Source: Liolophura sinensis
Lineage: Eukaryota; Mollusca; Polyplacophora; Chitonida; Chitonidae
Assembly: GCF_032854445.1 (NCBI RefSeq)
Contig: NC_088295.1
Span: 25,037,385-25,101,384 of the forward strand
Length of the DNA: 64,000 nt
Reading direction: 5' to 3'
Below, one piece after another: positions 1 through 12,715 of this stretch (the first letter of the stretch is position 1; the number at the start of each line of letters is the position of its first letter). The translations under genes were made by a program, and so were the position numbers. The notes beneath the pieces were generated by a model, which worked only from the letters and a program-made list of their open reading frames with translations, had not been told where the DNA came from and searched no databases.

Positions 1-3000
1 TAAAAAGCATTTCCAATACAATGAAGACATTCCATTTATAGCCATACTCAATCTGAGTTGAGGAGGGTTTTGATGAATAAAATTTCAAATGCCTTAATTA
101 CCAGGTTTGGCACATACGAAGTTGTCTGTGTTGAAACTGTACAACAGCATTTTAAAAAGACCCTTTCTTACATGAATTTGTCAATTAGCGAGAGTGTCTG
201 TATATGCAGGTAATTATATCGGCGTCTGTGGCTTGAATGGGATGCGCTATAAAGCATAATGCAGTATTTATTAATGGTATACTACAATAAACCAACATTA
301 ACACAGTCGTATCTTTATTGTCATCAGGCGTTAGATATTCTAAGATAGTCTAAGACTGAAAGGCTCAAAGACTCATCAGCTTGATTTCGTCTATGTTTCA
401 CAGATTTTTCTGCATCGACAAACTAAGCGCGAGTGAAATCGCTCGATTATATACACAAAGACTGAAATTAGTCTTGAAATAGCTTACATATCGAGAAATA
501 AATCAAGGAACTGTATGAATGGACGGCGCCGGAACTGACTAGTCATCTCAAAGACGTGGCTAAATTCTGATCACAATCTGAAGCTAACCTTTGGGAAGAC
601 AGAAAGCTGATACAAGATTCTCCACTGAAATAAGCCTTTTCAGCTCGATAAATAACCCTGGGCGCTTTTGTGTTTAAATGAGATCCCCATAAGCCAGGAA
701 AGTCCTATTATTAAGTAAGTCACGGCAATGTTTATAAGGTAAAGTGAATCCATTGGGAACGTTAAATTGTCTACTGCAGGTCAGCATTTGTACAAGGAGC
801 CCCCGAGATAGTCAAAGACTTCAATTCATTCCCGTTAGATGTTTGAGTCATATTAGCTGCTGGTGTATAAACGGAGCGAATGCCGCGATAGAACGTTACC
901 ATTAAGTAATATACGAGGAGGTGATAGCTGAATTTATACGAGAGGCTTTTCTGTGGCGAGCGAATCCCAGCCAATATTTGCTGACAGAAAGGTATTCAGG
1001 TGCCAAAGGATTCCCTATGGACTTTCTCAGTGTATTGTGTCAGTTAGAACTGTCTGTGTCATACAACGTATGGCGACGCTTACAGATCCTACTGGCCTCC
1101 TAGTCATGTAAATTGGCAACCACACGATCATTTTCGCTTCTGGTGTCTTACTTGCTGACCGTTAATGGTTATACTGCAGTAATTCGATTCATTTTGGCTT
1201 GCTGAGTTGTTGTCAGTTGTTCCACAAGCAAAGTTCATATAAAAGCCTCACCTCAAAACTTCAGTTAACTTTTCCATTTCATCGACTAGAATGGCAAGTG
1301 GAATTTTAATAGAATACGTTTACATAAGAGTGAGTTATAACGATGTACAAACCCACTGTGTATGGTTATTTGCATAGTTTATCAGATATTATCATCCATT
1401 TTTTCTTGCCGATATCACAATGTCTTGTTGATTTGGTCCAGATTAGCACCGTTTGGTTGTTAAACAGAAGTGAATGGAAATCGTGAGCTTGATAGGAACT
1501 TGTGTATTAGCACGGTGATACAAAATATAATGTAAAGAAATATGGTACGTGAAATCGACCAACGGTTCCTAGTCTGAGGGCCCCACGTAAGGCATGAAAG
1601 TCGATCAGCGTGTTGTTGCCAAGATTGTAAAGGACAGGTTAATCAGAAATATGCAGTGTAGATGAATATAGAGAAAAACCCAAATCAACAGCAGAGGAAC
1701 TTAAAACGAAGAAAAATAAATGTATTGCTGTCTTAAGACATGTTCGGCGTCTTTATACACGATTTACCGCCATCTAATCCCCTCCTTGACGTATATAGGG
1801 ACATACCAAAAGCAGTGGTTGTATGAACAACACCACTAATTCATAAGCCGTTAGTACTACAAATTCCACGTATTAAGCTCAAGTGACAGCGGACTGAATG
1901 GTGCTCCTCTGGGACATTTGATGAGATCTTCTTTGATCTGATTGCTGGCATATACTGTAGGTCAAACCATCGGGGGTCCGCGCCCATGAGATTTTCTCAT
2001 CATAAAATGTTAGGAAAAATGATTACAGATGGTAGTAGTGACAAGAGTGGTGTGTTGAACATGTGGCAGAGTAGCATGAGTTGATAAAAATGTAGTTATG
2101 AGTCCACTGACCGCTACTATCTCACTTCTGTGATGTAGGCCAAGGTGAAGATCACAGAATGGCCACGTAGCGATATGGACGTAAGACTTTATTGCCCTTT
2201 ATAATTGTATGCTTTACAGCATTGGGGCAATTCTTTGATATTTCATCGCGTTTCAGACTAAAACCCTGGCGAGAAATAAAACCAGAAAGTAACAACTCGA
2301 TGAACTGACAGAACTGACAGAGATAAGCTGACGCGCTGGTTATGAACACGCATTTTACAGGTATCGGTGCATCAAAGAGTTCATACCCTACATTCAACTC
2401 TTTTTATCACGCTTCATTTCAACTCCACTTCAGGGGATTAAAGAGCGGATAAGCACATAGGGCTTGGAATAAGTATGGTTGATACAAGCATTTTGAGGGT
2501 TTCCGTCTTTTACATGAGTGACTGACCGTCTCCTGGATGGTTTAGTACCGCGGGAGGAATAATGGCGGAAGTAACAGAGATACCTCCCCGTCTTCATCAA
2601 TAAAACCAGGGTTACACCCCAGGAGGATTGTGTTTCTACAGCGCCTAGCAAGGGATTGTATTTGGTTAATTAACTAATTATGGAAACAGCCTTTGGGCGT
2701 AAGAGGAAATAGCTAAATCAAAGTGTTTATACATATATATAGGAACACTCGTGTTGCAAGGTTCACGCTCGACGCTTTCGTCGGAATTGGACAAACGGTA
2801 TGAGCGCTGTATGACAGGTTAATTAATACAGAATTTGATCGCACGACACCATTCGTTAGACACAGCACAGAATTGCGATCACACAGTTTAGAACCAATAT
2901 CCCGTCACTTGAGCCTGGTTAACATGACACACTGATAGTTTCTGTCTGTGGCAACCTGCCAGAGTGACGTAAACATACTGAAATGACTTTCAGGGACTTG

Positions 3001-4619
3001 AATGATAAGTAAATCGAAGCCTATCTGATACTTCATGTTTATTAGCGATGTGTTGTGCTGCTGCAAAGCAAAATGCGTTGTCTGAAAGTATAAGGAAAAA
3101 GCTCTAGCGTTGGGACACTTCAAATTCAGATCTTGAGGCATTATATCGATTACGAAAACACAATATGTTTACATTTCTGCAACGAAAATGGCTGCACAAT
3201 AAGTGGACTTTAACAAAACCCCTATAGTTCGTTTGGTTCTTCATCCATCTGTTACATATATATACCAGCAACAGTATGAGACGAAAACAGCTAAGGACTT
3301 GTCTGTTAATAAATCTTGAGCAAGCAAACATTCTTAGATATTAATGAGTCGTATCAGGATTTGGGGCCATTCATCTATATATGTATGTATATCCATCAGA
3401 GATCACCAACACCCATGGCGAAGGCAAGTTTCACTAAAAAGCTTTTCCTTGTTTATCCTAAAGTTTGGTAGATCACTTTTAATATTTTTATGAGCACTGA
3501 GGTAATCAAAAGAATTTTGAAGCAATAAACAACAAGTTAAACAAAGGTGAACACCTTGGCAAACAAATTAAGCTGGCATCATCAAGCGAAGATCTACAAT
3601 TCGTTTTCATTTCATACATGGTCACCCTGATTTCAAGGATCGCAGACAGCTGTTCAAATTATTTCTACATCGTTTAATGTTTTCTGCAAAATCGATTTTG
3701 TAGGCTTGAAGTGACCATTTAAATAAATAAAGTTGGATCTAGTTTTATTGTCGCATCTACGCGTTTCATTCAGTTGGTCAGATTAATTATGGAAATATGA
3801 TCGTCTCGAAAAACACAATCCGCAAATTTCAATTTACTCACATTGATTTTGTTTCCAATATCTTCGCAAATTTGTTATTACATCGATAGGCCTTTTTTAT
3901 TCTGATTTAAATGGGTTTGAGGGCTAATATTTTATTTCTGTCTAAAACATGTCAGAAACAAACTAAGTGATATGTTTTTAACAGGAAACAAGCTATAAAA
4001 CAAAATACACCATTTAACATGTACGTTACACCTTACTGCGTTAAATATGCGCACACTCTAAGCCTTCACCAGCGAGTTAATCCAGCGCACTTTCCATACC
4101 TAAATGTCAAACTTTCAACGTATTTGGCTTAAACATCATATCATCAGTAAACTGATAAGGTTTCTTCAACAAAGAATGTTTCTGAAAAATGTAAGCTTAG
4201 CGATTACCACAACAACAACAACAGCTGCAGACGACGTCTCTGTCTGATCACTTGAGGTATAACATTCTGCTGATATAAAGACCAGATGTTATAGTGTTAA
4301 CGGAAAACATGGCTTCTGGAGTATAACCTTTGCTGAAGTAACCCTTCGATGGACACACCTGCCTAATACCACGGGATATCTATAGTTATTAATGGACCCG
4401 GCTGTGATGGTAGATGCGATTATTTGCGCGTTTTCCAGGTACTAACTTCTCATTCTGATTCTCTGAACGCGGAATTACAGGTAGTAGATGGATATGTAGT
4501 GACTCAGCTGATTAAACACCAAAGTGAACTTCTGTCAAACTGGATATGCTGTTTGACATGCGGTGGAAAAACAACCAAAGCGTTCTGTCAAATTTATCTT
4601 TGATTCACCTATAATATCT
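1..4619. other. non-coding stretch, nothing supported
   Basis: AT-rich sequence with short open frames on both strands, none above about 82 codons and none flanked by a convincing acceptor and donor pair. I see no SINE, array or RNA gene. A small direct repeat of a GAACTGACA-type unit lies near 2302-2320 and short CAACAA runs near 4208. Probably intergenic or intronic. Confidence 0.6.
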
Positions 4620-4829
4620 CTACCAGCTCTCAGATGAAACAGGGGTCATTGCGACAATTTTATTCAGGTTGATATTAAAGATTTCACTCATCACCTGCAC
4701 CAGTGGCACTGCTATCGCAGAAGAAATGGTTTTTTTTCTATATTGATCAACTGGTATAAGACTTTTTGGATCGTCGGTAAAACGGAACAGTAAATGTCCA
4801 TGATGAAACCTTGACTGAAGTTCCAATTT
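4620..4829 (-). CDS. candidate terminal exon, unknown protein
   Basis: A minus-strand frame of about 69 codons opens directly after an AG (plus-strand CT at 4830-4831) and ends at a TAG at 4620-4622. The predicted peptide has a mixed, protein-like composition, with charged, aromatic and hydrophobic residues alternating, for example HHGHLLFRFTDDPKSL in the first third. The upstream sequence is poor in pyrimidines, so the acceptor is weak, and there is no obvious polyadenylation signal just after the stop. I do not recognise the family. It could equally be a chance open frame, since frames this long are expected by chance in a window of this size. Confidence 0.2.
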   Translation of the reverse strand, partial: KLELQSRFHHGHLLFRFTDDPKSLIPVDQYRKKTISSAIAVPLVQVMSEIFNINLNKIVAMTPVSSESW

Positions 4830-4992
4830 CTGATTAGCTTCCCTGACAATCCTGTTAATTCATATTAAAAACAGATAACTACAATTATTTTTCTCAAATT
4901 AAACACACTGTTGGCTTTCATAATAATGATTCTAAAATAAATGATTAAAGTGGAAATTTAATAAATGATGTCATCTCTTCAGATATAACATT

Positions 4993-5106
4993 TTCCCCGG
5001 GTTCTGCCCTGTTTCCTACCACCATAATGCTGGCCGCCGTTGTATAAGTGAAATACTCTTGAGTACGGCGTAAAACACCAATCAAATAAATCAAATGAAT
5101 AAATCA
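4993..5106 (+). mobile_element. SINE family 1, 5'-truncated copy
   Basis: This is the 3' portion of the family: a CCCGGGTTCTGCCCTG-like body, then CACCATAATGCTGGCCGCCG, then TATAAGTGAAATACTCTTGA and ACGGCGTAAAACACC, ending in a degenerate AAT-rich tail. It aligns with the copies at 22183, 28496, 34327 and 37844. The tRNA-like head is missing, as expected for incomplete reverse transcription. Confidence 0.8.
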
Positions 5107-5945
5107 GATATAATATTGAATGGTCAAGACCCCGATGACTGTCTGTCCTAATGACCCCGTGGGATAAACGTTCGTGTGTTTACACTCAAGAATAACAAGC
5201 TCGGACATAACCTAATTTAATGAAAGACGCAAATCCGCTGAAGTCAAATCCCCAAAAGAGTTTCCCCTTGTATTCGCGTTGGCTAGAAAACACTGGTATT
5301 TTTCTCCAACAATCCCAGAGCACGCTATTCAGAATCCATGGCAAATATAACGAGAAAAGGAAGAATCTATATCGAGATGTCTAAAAAGCTACCGGGACAA
5401 CTTTCTGTCTAAACATTTTTCAAGAACTAAAATCTGTAACAATTCAAGTGTATGATGGCGGTCACTTTTATAAATGTAGGGAACCGGTGTGCTCGGGATA
5501 AATCAACTAAGCTGGCAAGTCACTGACGGACAATAGAGCCTGCGATGTACGGACTTGAAAGTAAAACTCGTGAAAGACAGGTGGCCTTGATCAACAAAAG
5601 TACGCCTGCCCAAAAGCCCCCGCGAGAACGGAGGACCGATTATTATGGTCGAGATTTAATTTAATTTGTGCCATTGGCTGGAAATCACACACCTTAAAAC
5701 TTAACCATGTCCCGCTGCTCAATTAAACTGTACAGTACATGTGACGTGTGGGCCTAAGATATGCATTGCCTCACATATGTCTAATAAATATACATGGTAG
5801 GATCTGTTCAGTTCAAATTATAGATTCCTTGATCAGTTGTAAGAAAGAGAGAGACCGGTAACCATTCAAGCAATTTCAGCAGCAACGCTTTTAACGTCTA
5901 CTTGTTTTGAGCAGATAAAAAGTACAATATAGTCTTTACGGATCC
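5107..5945. other. non-coding stretch upstream of candidate exon
   Basis: No repeat or open frame of note. If the exon at 5946 is real, this holds its 5' untranslated region and promoter. I see no TATA box in a position that decides this; GATAAAAAGTAC near 5912 is AT-rich and TATA-like but unremarkable in this base composition. Confidence 0.4.
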
Positions 5946-6023
5946 ATGGCAACAAGTGAAAACAAGCATTTTGAGTTTTTGTCTAACCAGATTCGCAGTG
6001 TTCAGGCTTCAGCAATGACAAAG
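5946..6023 (+). CDS. candidate first coding exon, unknown protein
   Basis: An ATG in a good initiation context (GATCCATGG, G at +4) starts 26 codons that run straight into AAG|GTATGT, a strong donor, leaving phase 0. The peptide begins MATSENKHFEFLSNQIRSVQ, a natural-looking soluble N-terminus with no signal peptide or membrane segment. An in-frame TAA lies about 27 bases upstream, so this ATG is the first possible one. The next exon was not found with certainty. A phase-0 open stretch after CTACCTTCAG at 6131 runs to AAG|GTGCAC near 6238, but that donor is poor. Another after TTATTTCAG at 6312 is also open. The family is not recognised, and a chance ATG-to-donor run is possible. Confidence 0.3.
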
Positions 6024-6238
6024 GTATGTTACTGTTAGAGCTTCAGATGAAAAGAATGCTGCACGTCAATTTATATGAATCAATTCATCTTACATGTTTT
6101 GTTGGATAATGTTAGTTTTGCTACCTTCAGCCATGTGATGAATTATCAAATAACAGAGATTTAAACCTCAGGAATAATCCACATGCCAAGCGGAACACAG
6201 TTTATTGTACAAACGAATGCTTCACAGTTACAAGAAAG

Positions 6239-9200
6239 GTGCACCATCCATAATCAAGCTTAGCTAAAGTCGGACATGAACTATTTCAATCAAAACATGG
6301 CTCTTATTTCAGAATTCAACTAAAGAGCATTCCGTAAGAATAAAGATGTCCTGTGCAAGCTTCATAAAAAGGCAAAAAAACTTGGTTCTAGCTAATGTAA
6401 ATGCGGAAGGCCTCTGTTCGTTTTTACTCCTTTATTTTCATGTTGGCGTATAGCCAGGCCTGGGTAGAGATCAATTGAAACAAGATTTAAACTATTTGGG
6501 TAAAGATTTAGTGGATTTTTTTGTTTCCGCATTAAGCGACTGTTTTACAATGCAAAATGTCATTGCATGAGTTTAAAATCAAATCTTTGAACTTAACATG
6601 GCGGAAAGTAAAGTCAGCAGTAAAGTTTGATAGTTTTTGGATCATTTTTTAATATTAACGTGACCATGATAAATGTAACCAATACTCCCAATAGACATTG
6701 TGTGTTCATGCAATAATAATGAGAAAGGTGAATAGCACTAAGTCTAAAAATTGAGCCTATAGGGTATTGCAATTATTGTCACAGTATCTCGTGCAATTAG
6801 TTTAATGTGTGTGTTAAAACAACATGATTGTAAAGTTATTAAATATTCAGCGAACTACCCATTTCAATAACTGCCATCAGTCTGCTTATTTCACTCTCAC
6901 TCGTTTGAGTAATTTATTGTAGACGGTTTCGTGTGAACTTTCGTGACATAAAACTTATGAAGCTCGGGGTTCATTGTTCACTTTACGGTAAAAAAAAGAC
7001 ACAACTGCGTTGGCTGTTTTGTATTTACATAGACATTGGCCAATATAATGGCCAACCCGTTATTAGTAGTGTTATATTAGCATCAGCATCGTGTCTAAAT
7101 CGCATATAAGCTAATAATGAAGTTCATGGAAATTTCCAAACAGGCAGGTATTTTGCTGTGTGATCACATCAGTTATTCGTACACCACAATAGATGCTGAT
7201 GTAATAAATGCTTTACATGTACTTATTTGTTACTTATTTGAAGTTGAATAGCAGGAAGACTTAGAAGAATACCTGAAAGTTTTACATAATATTTCCAAAA
7301 TTGAACATGCACAAACCTATCGATTGTCTGAGCGATTGAAAGACAATGTCGGACACTACTGACCAATGTCGGACACTACTGACCTAACCATATTAATTTG
7401 CAACTAAGACATCGGTTTTACACCCAGAGCATATTTACAACCGTGGATGTTATGCTCCGAATGTTCTTATCACTGGGGCAAAGCACAATCAATTCTCACA
7501 TATACACTCATCACATATACACCCAGGACAAACACTTGTGTTTATTTCACGGGGGCTTAATATGTACAACAAACAATAGGAAAAATGCGAGGTAATTTGT
7601 ACAGCCCAGAGGCACACTTAGCCCACTTCTCTGATACAGTGTATGTGCCAACAGGTCAAGGCTTTTGCCATGGACACCGAAGCTATGCAGATCGAAGAAC
7701 AACCCGTTAATACATGTATATCCCAAACAATTTCACTCTCAATTTCTCAAGCAGATAGGAGCCTTATACGTTATATAGATGTCTCAAATCCCGAACGATA
7801 CGTCTTAAGGACACTTTAATTTCCTGCTTTTGATACAACTTTAATCATTGGAAAGATACTTTACTTAAGCTAGTATCTCGAAACCTTTGATGTAAATACC
7901 ACTCCTTACGGTCCTGAAATTATCTAGACTATACGAAACGTAAACGACAGGTCTTGATGCAGCTTATGACCTGGATTCAAGAGATGCTATCAGAAACGCC
8001 ATAATTTACGAGATGCCATGTAATATGCCTACAATGAGACTTATGACGCTCCAGCTTTGTATCCAAAATTCTGAATCGAGAGAGACTCAAAAGGAATATA
8101 CACACTGAGCATAAGAATAGCTCTCAAGGTTATATTGTGTCTTGATAGCCACGACTTGCCGTTATACCCAGCCCTAGCAGCCATTCCACGAGTACATTGA
8201 TGGCATTTACTAGTGAAGGAAATTTGGAAAGCAATTTAAACTCTACAGCAAAGACTTGAAATAGTTGAGGCAAATATACGCTAAGGACACCCCGTGGTAT
8301 ATGCTCGCTCTCGGAATTAAGGATTCTAATAAAATTTTAAAGAGTTGCGTAAATTGCAATGCACCTCCGTACACTAAATGACGCGAATTGCCTATAAAAG
8401 CTAGAAAAGAAAACAATGCATGTGTGATTATAAAGGCTGAGCGGTGATACAGAAGAATTTCAAACTAAATCCAACATATTGTAAGTTATATTATGTTTGT
8501 TAGTTTTAATTTTCCTGAAGAGGCATTGTACATGTACATCATCTAGTCCTACACAGAAACACCAGGCCAGTTTTGTGGTTTACACTCTGCTGCGCCGAAA
8601 CAAGCCTATGAAACGGATATTTTCGTTGTTATGAAATTCTGAAACACACGCTGAACAGAGGAGGACGTGTCTTTTCATGTAGCTGTGGCAATGTTATGTA
8701 TAGTGTTGTACATAACTAAATGCAGCCGGATGTGATTTCTGTCAGATGTGTACTGGTTAGTGGTCGGTAAATAATCTAAATATGTGGTGTTCTATGCTAC
8801 AGAAAGAAGACCTTTCATAACCGTGCACTCTGAAATTACTGAGTTAACATACAGAGCAGAAGCATACATTTAGGATTTGGCTTGCTTGGCAAATAGAACC
8901 TGTTCTAATGCTGCAGATATACGATCGTTATACACAATGCTATGGTTGGCCTTTAATGTGGTTGGCCTTTCCCACAAAATCGGTTGCCAGTAAAATCTTT
9001 GTTTTTTTAATCATGTTGGGACACATACTACTACAGGCGTGTCAATGCGAAAATCTTTCGTTCGTTATCTTCGAAGTGTTTTTATCTTCTATTAGCTTTC
9101 TGTTTATCAAAACATCAGTGCTTGGAATGATCATAAAATGGCTGAAGCGTTTTTAACGGAAATGTTTTCTGGCTATTTGAATACAGCTTACCGAGAGATA

Positions 9201-10604
9201 ATAAGCTAAACTTTGGATTCCAAGTCACCACGCATTCTCATGAAAACGGCTGGACTGGCAAACATATTATCAGGGTTTAAAGGGTGTTTGTCTACTTTTT
9301 TCCATCTTGTACTTTGTGGAATTGCAAGGATTCCACGGGAATAGCCGAAATACACAGTCTAAAAAACAGAAACTGGGATCTTAATTTCGATGAACGACAC
9401 GGATCGCGATTCTACTTTTAGCTACCGGTACAGATAATCCGCGGGTAAATACATTTACACAACATGCCGATTACTATATCTCGATGTCTCAGATAATGTG
9501 TAAAGTAATTCCACATACAACACACTGACGTGAGTGACACATACTAAAGCCTCTCCTAGCCAATAAAATATAAATAAATATAAACTCACATGTATAAATG
9601 TTATTCATTTAGTGTGAAACAACGAAATATTACCACATTTATCTTTGCTGTTGTTTTCGTGTCTTTTTGTTTTCTTTTAATGCTTTTTTTCTTACTGTGT
9701 AATGCAAGGGAAAATATGCAGTTATAACCAATATTTGTTCTATATTTATGCGATATAAATAAAATTGCATGAATTCAAAAATCCTTGTAAACATTTCATT
9801 TGGTAATAATTGATGTATTTGTGTAACCTACCTTTACATGTACATATCAGTTTGCAATGCTTGAACACCAGACAAACACTGCTATCTTATTCATTCACAA
9901 CGGACTCTTTCTATCCCTCAGCCTTATTTATTATTCTTGTGGATCCTCAAACATCCTCTGTTACATTTGTGCTCCACAAATCACTGCTAGTTCCATAAAT
10001 ATCATGCATGGCGTTTGTTTCCTTACGAATACATACATGCTGTACTTACAAAATTGCCAAGTAAGAAATCTCGTGCAGACAGCTGTATCTGTTAGTCTAA
10101 ATAGGTGTTTCCTGAAATACATGTTTTCTTTTGATGTAGCATGCGATGTACATATACATGAGGCTAGGTTCATATATTTTCCCAGCAGTGTATGCACCGT
10201 TCGGGACAAATCCCAATTTACGAAGACAAACTAATCTTTTCTAAATAGATTAGGAGCTAAGACGACCTTTTGTACAATAAATTTTACCAAAAATGTCTTC
10301 TTCTTTGAATTAGGCTAATGTGTCTCGAGTTTTCCAATTTCTGAATTGGCTAAAGCTCCTTAGACAGTAGCAGATCAGGGTATATCCGGTCACATCAATT
10401 TACCCTGGCCGAGCTAACGTTACTTTAAGCGGCTTTCGATAAACGTTCCACGGACACAATTATTCGCCATTGCCCACAATTCTGGGTTGCTAGTGGAATC
10501 TGTGACCGAAGTATCAATAGACCGATACCCAACCCAACTGCTGAATAATTGCCCACAGAGGGCTAGCTCTCAGTGAAAAGCCAACCATGGCTTACACCTG
10601 CTTT
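6239..10604. other. non-coding stretch with one perfect 20-bp duplication
   Basis: AT-rich sequence. The only ordered feature is a perfect two-copy tandem of a 20-base unit at 7344-7383 (entered separately). Open frames at 8908-9156 and 9857-10234 overlap each other on both strands and lack splice support. A loose inverted repeat built on CAATTATTC and GGGTTGG motifs lies at about 10458-10555. Confidence 0.5.
7344..7383 (+). repeat. perfect 2 x 20-bp tandem duplication
   Basis: The unit CAATGTCGGACACTACTGAC occurs twice, head to tail, with no mismatch (7344-7363 and 7364-7383). This is a recent slippage or duplication event in otherwise unique sequence. Confidence 0.95.
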
Positions 10605-10866
10605 TCAAGTAGCCAGATTGTAAAGCGGTGAAAGTGGTGTAAGTGGGACTGTTTCAATCCAGCTCATGAGAACTTCCATGCAGCTAAGCCACGTCTCCAC
10701 GATAAAATGGCTTGGTGCGTAAGCTTCTAAATGAAGGTTTGTTTCGCGAATGTATGTATGCTTTTCTTTGTCAAAGGAGAATCGAATTGCATGATGCCAG
10801 ATGATTCCAACCATTTCTTCCTTACTTTTGCATTGATAAACACGTGTGACATCAAATCCCGGATTG
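10605..10866 (-). CDS. candidate terminal exon (86 codons), unknown protein
   Basis: On the minus strand a strong acceptor (CTTTTTGTTCTTTCAG, pyrimidine tract ending at plus 10867) is followed by an 86-codon open frame ending in TGA at 10605-10607. The first base completes a codon begun in an upstream exon (phase 2). The peptide looks like a folded domain: near the start GFDVTRVYQCKSKEEM, in the middle a HHAIRFSFDKEKHTYIRETN stretch, then a hydrophobic, tryptophan-bearing segment before PLTPLSPLYNLAT at the end. There is no signal peptide or obvious transmembrane helix, and I do not recognise the family. An overlapping plus-strand frame (10731-10937) is also open but has no comparable splice signal. 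No AATAAA is evident shortly after the stop. This is the best single exon call in the window, but it rests on frame and acceptor only. Confidence 0.4.
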
Positions 10867-10978
10867 CTGAAAGAACAAAAAGATTCCGAATACATGCGCC
10901 TTATACAAAGCGTGAAAACTTTTTGAGGAAAACTTAGTTAAATTTTTAGGAAATATACTGTAACTGTTAAACATCAAG

Positions 10979-11174
10979 TGGTCGAGCGGTTAGCCAGGGC
11001 GGTTCAATAACTCAGCAATCTTTCACCAATGTGGTCGCTTTGAATTCAAGTGCAGCCCATACTTGCTTCCTTCGGTTATTCCTCCCCCCACCCTCACACC
11101 CCTCCCCGAACCCAACATTACTGGCCGCGGCCTTGTACGTGAAATATTCTTTTGTACCGCGCAAAACATCAGAT
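10979..11174 (+). mobile_element. SINE family 1, near full-length diverged copy
   Basis: A tRNA-like head (GTCGAGCGGTTAGCCAGGG with an A-box shape, then GAATTCAAGTGCAGCC as B box) is followed by a C-rich body, CATTACTGGCCGCGGCC, and a decayed 3' motif (TGAAATATTCTTTTGTACCG). Probable target-site duplication: AAACATCAAG at 10969-10978 and AAAAATCAAG at 11175-11184 (9 of 10 matching). Confidence 0.75.
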
Positions 11175-11186
11175 AAAAATCAAGGA

Positions 11187-12563
11187 TGAAAATGATTTCA
11201 ACGCACAGTAAATATAATACTGTGGGTAAGAACCACGATTAGTAAGCCTGTGTCAGAAAACCCCATTCACAATGAAATAGTGATCAGCTGGACCTCCAAC
11301 TGAACTTGTAGAATTTCTCTCCTGACCTCTACATAAAATAAATATCTGCCCACTATTTCATTAAGACTGAGTTTTACTGACACAATCTTATTAAGCGTGT
11401 TTGATCTGGTATGCATTTTGCAAATAAATATTCTTTTTTCTACATGTGAATACATATACTATTATACATATACGGTGCATTAAAATAACATTCCACGTCC
11501 ATCTCATTCAATGTATCATTCCATCGGAGAAGGATAATAAATTTCTTTACCTCGACATTCAGGCTGATAATTAGTAGTGTACGACTCAGATATAGTTGTT
11601 TATTGTTTACCACATTTGCCTCCCATCCCGAGAAGTACTACATCAAATTATCGCGTTTATTCCAATAGGTGTTGCTGGTGTTAAAGACTGAGCTCATGCT
11701 CGAGGATTTCATCCAATGCTAAATTAACCACGGCCATATATTGTTCAGCTCATTCGACTAGGTATTCGCATAACTCCTGGTAATCATGAGTTACAATTCA
11801 CAAAACCATCTTTTTGACTTTAGGTGATATGTTACGATAATGTATCAAACAAAGAAGTATGCCAAAAGCCTAGCCTTTTCCCTGAGAAAAACCACTGGAA
11901 GATTGATGGGCATATTTTTTCTTATCTACATCATTAACCCCTTTAACTGAAAGAATGTGTGTGATTATTTTAGGTAAAATTTAGAAAGGCAAAGATGACA
12001 GAATCGCGGCCATGTCGTTTAGAAAGACCAAAACCGAATCCTATATTTTACCAAAGGACACCGTACTTTGGATTTTTATACGTTTGCAGCATGGACAAAG
12101 ATGCTTCTGAGTTTAAATTCGAACTTACTTCCATCTAGCACGTCTATGTAACCAAAACAAAGAAGCACTAAGTGTAACTTGGTTCCACTTACAGCTGCAC
12201 TTCTGCTGAGTAGAAAGGTCACTGCCAATGATATCCAGCCTCACCTCTATCTTATTACCGCGGAAGCATGTGGTTATCTTGGGCCTCCTGTGTGGTGATC
12301 AGCACAATTCTCAACATGTGTGTTGATAAACTGTGCTTGAGAGTTGTAGGCCAAGTCAGTGAAACTACAACATGCTGAATGGTTTTGACTGCAGATCTTC
12401 CACGTGGTTCACACATGCAATAGCCGGTGGGCGATATTGTGATAAACACATGGCTAACTGCGCCGCAATGGCTCTCGTCGTTTTCAAACAAATCAAGATG
12501 TGAGTATCGGATAATGTTCAAAGCTATACCTTAAGTTATCGACATGATAAGTAAGAATGTTAC
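11187..12563. other. mostly non-coding; possible small exons
   Basis: Two minus-strand open stretches (11267-11455 and 12255-12521) have protein-like segments, but their splice signals are incomplete. At plus 12242 a minus-strand GAG|GTGAGG donor exists, yet the only frame reaching it back to an AG is about 46 bases long. Nothing here is firm. Confidence 0.35.
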
Positions 12564-12715
12564 CTGATATACATAGCCATCCAAACACTTGCCCATTATA
12601 TAAAGTAACCAAGTCATTCTCCCATGGTGTTAAAACGAGTTTTGTCAATTTGATGTGTCCTACTGGTATTATGCATGCACTATCTATATCTATTGCCACA
12701 TCTCCCTTGATCGGC
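12564..12715 (-). CDS. candidate internal exon, unknown protein
   Basis: A minus-strand frame of about 50 codons reaches TCAG|GTAACA at plus 12563-12564, a fair donor leaving phase 1. The peptide reads well: GDVAIDIDSACIIPVGHIKL, then TPWENDLVTLYNGQVFGWL. The 5' limit is uncertain. The AG at plus 12716-12717 fits in phase 2, and would join the piece at 14433-14557 in frame, but it lacks a pyrimidine tract. An in-frame TGA lies just beyond. Family not recognised; the short beta-strand-like pattern is not enough to name a domain. Confidence 0.25.

Noticed and set aside
9857-10234. 125-codon plus frame with an overlapping 82-codon minus frame
   Set aside because: Both strands are open, with no supporting signals; AT-poor patch only.
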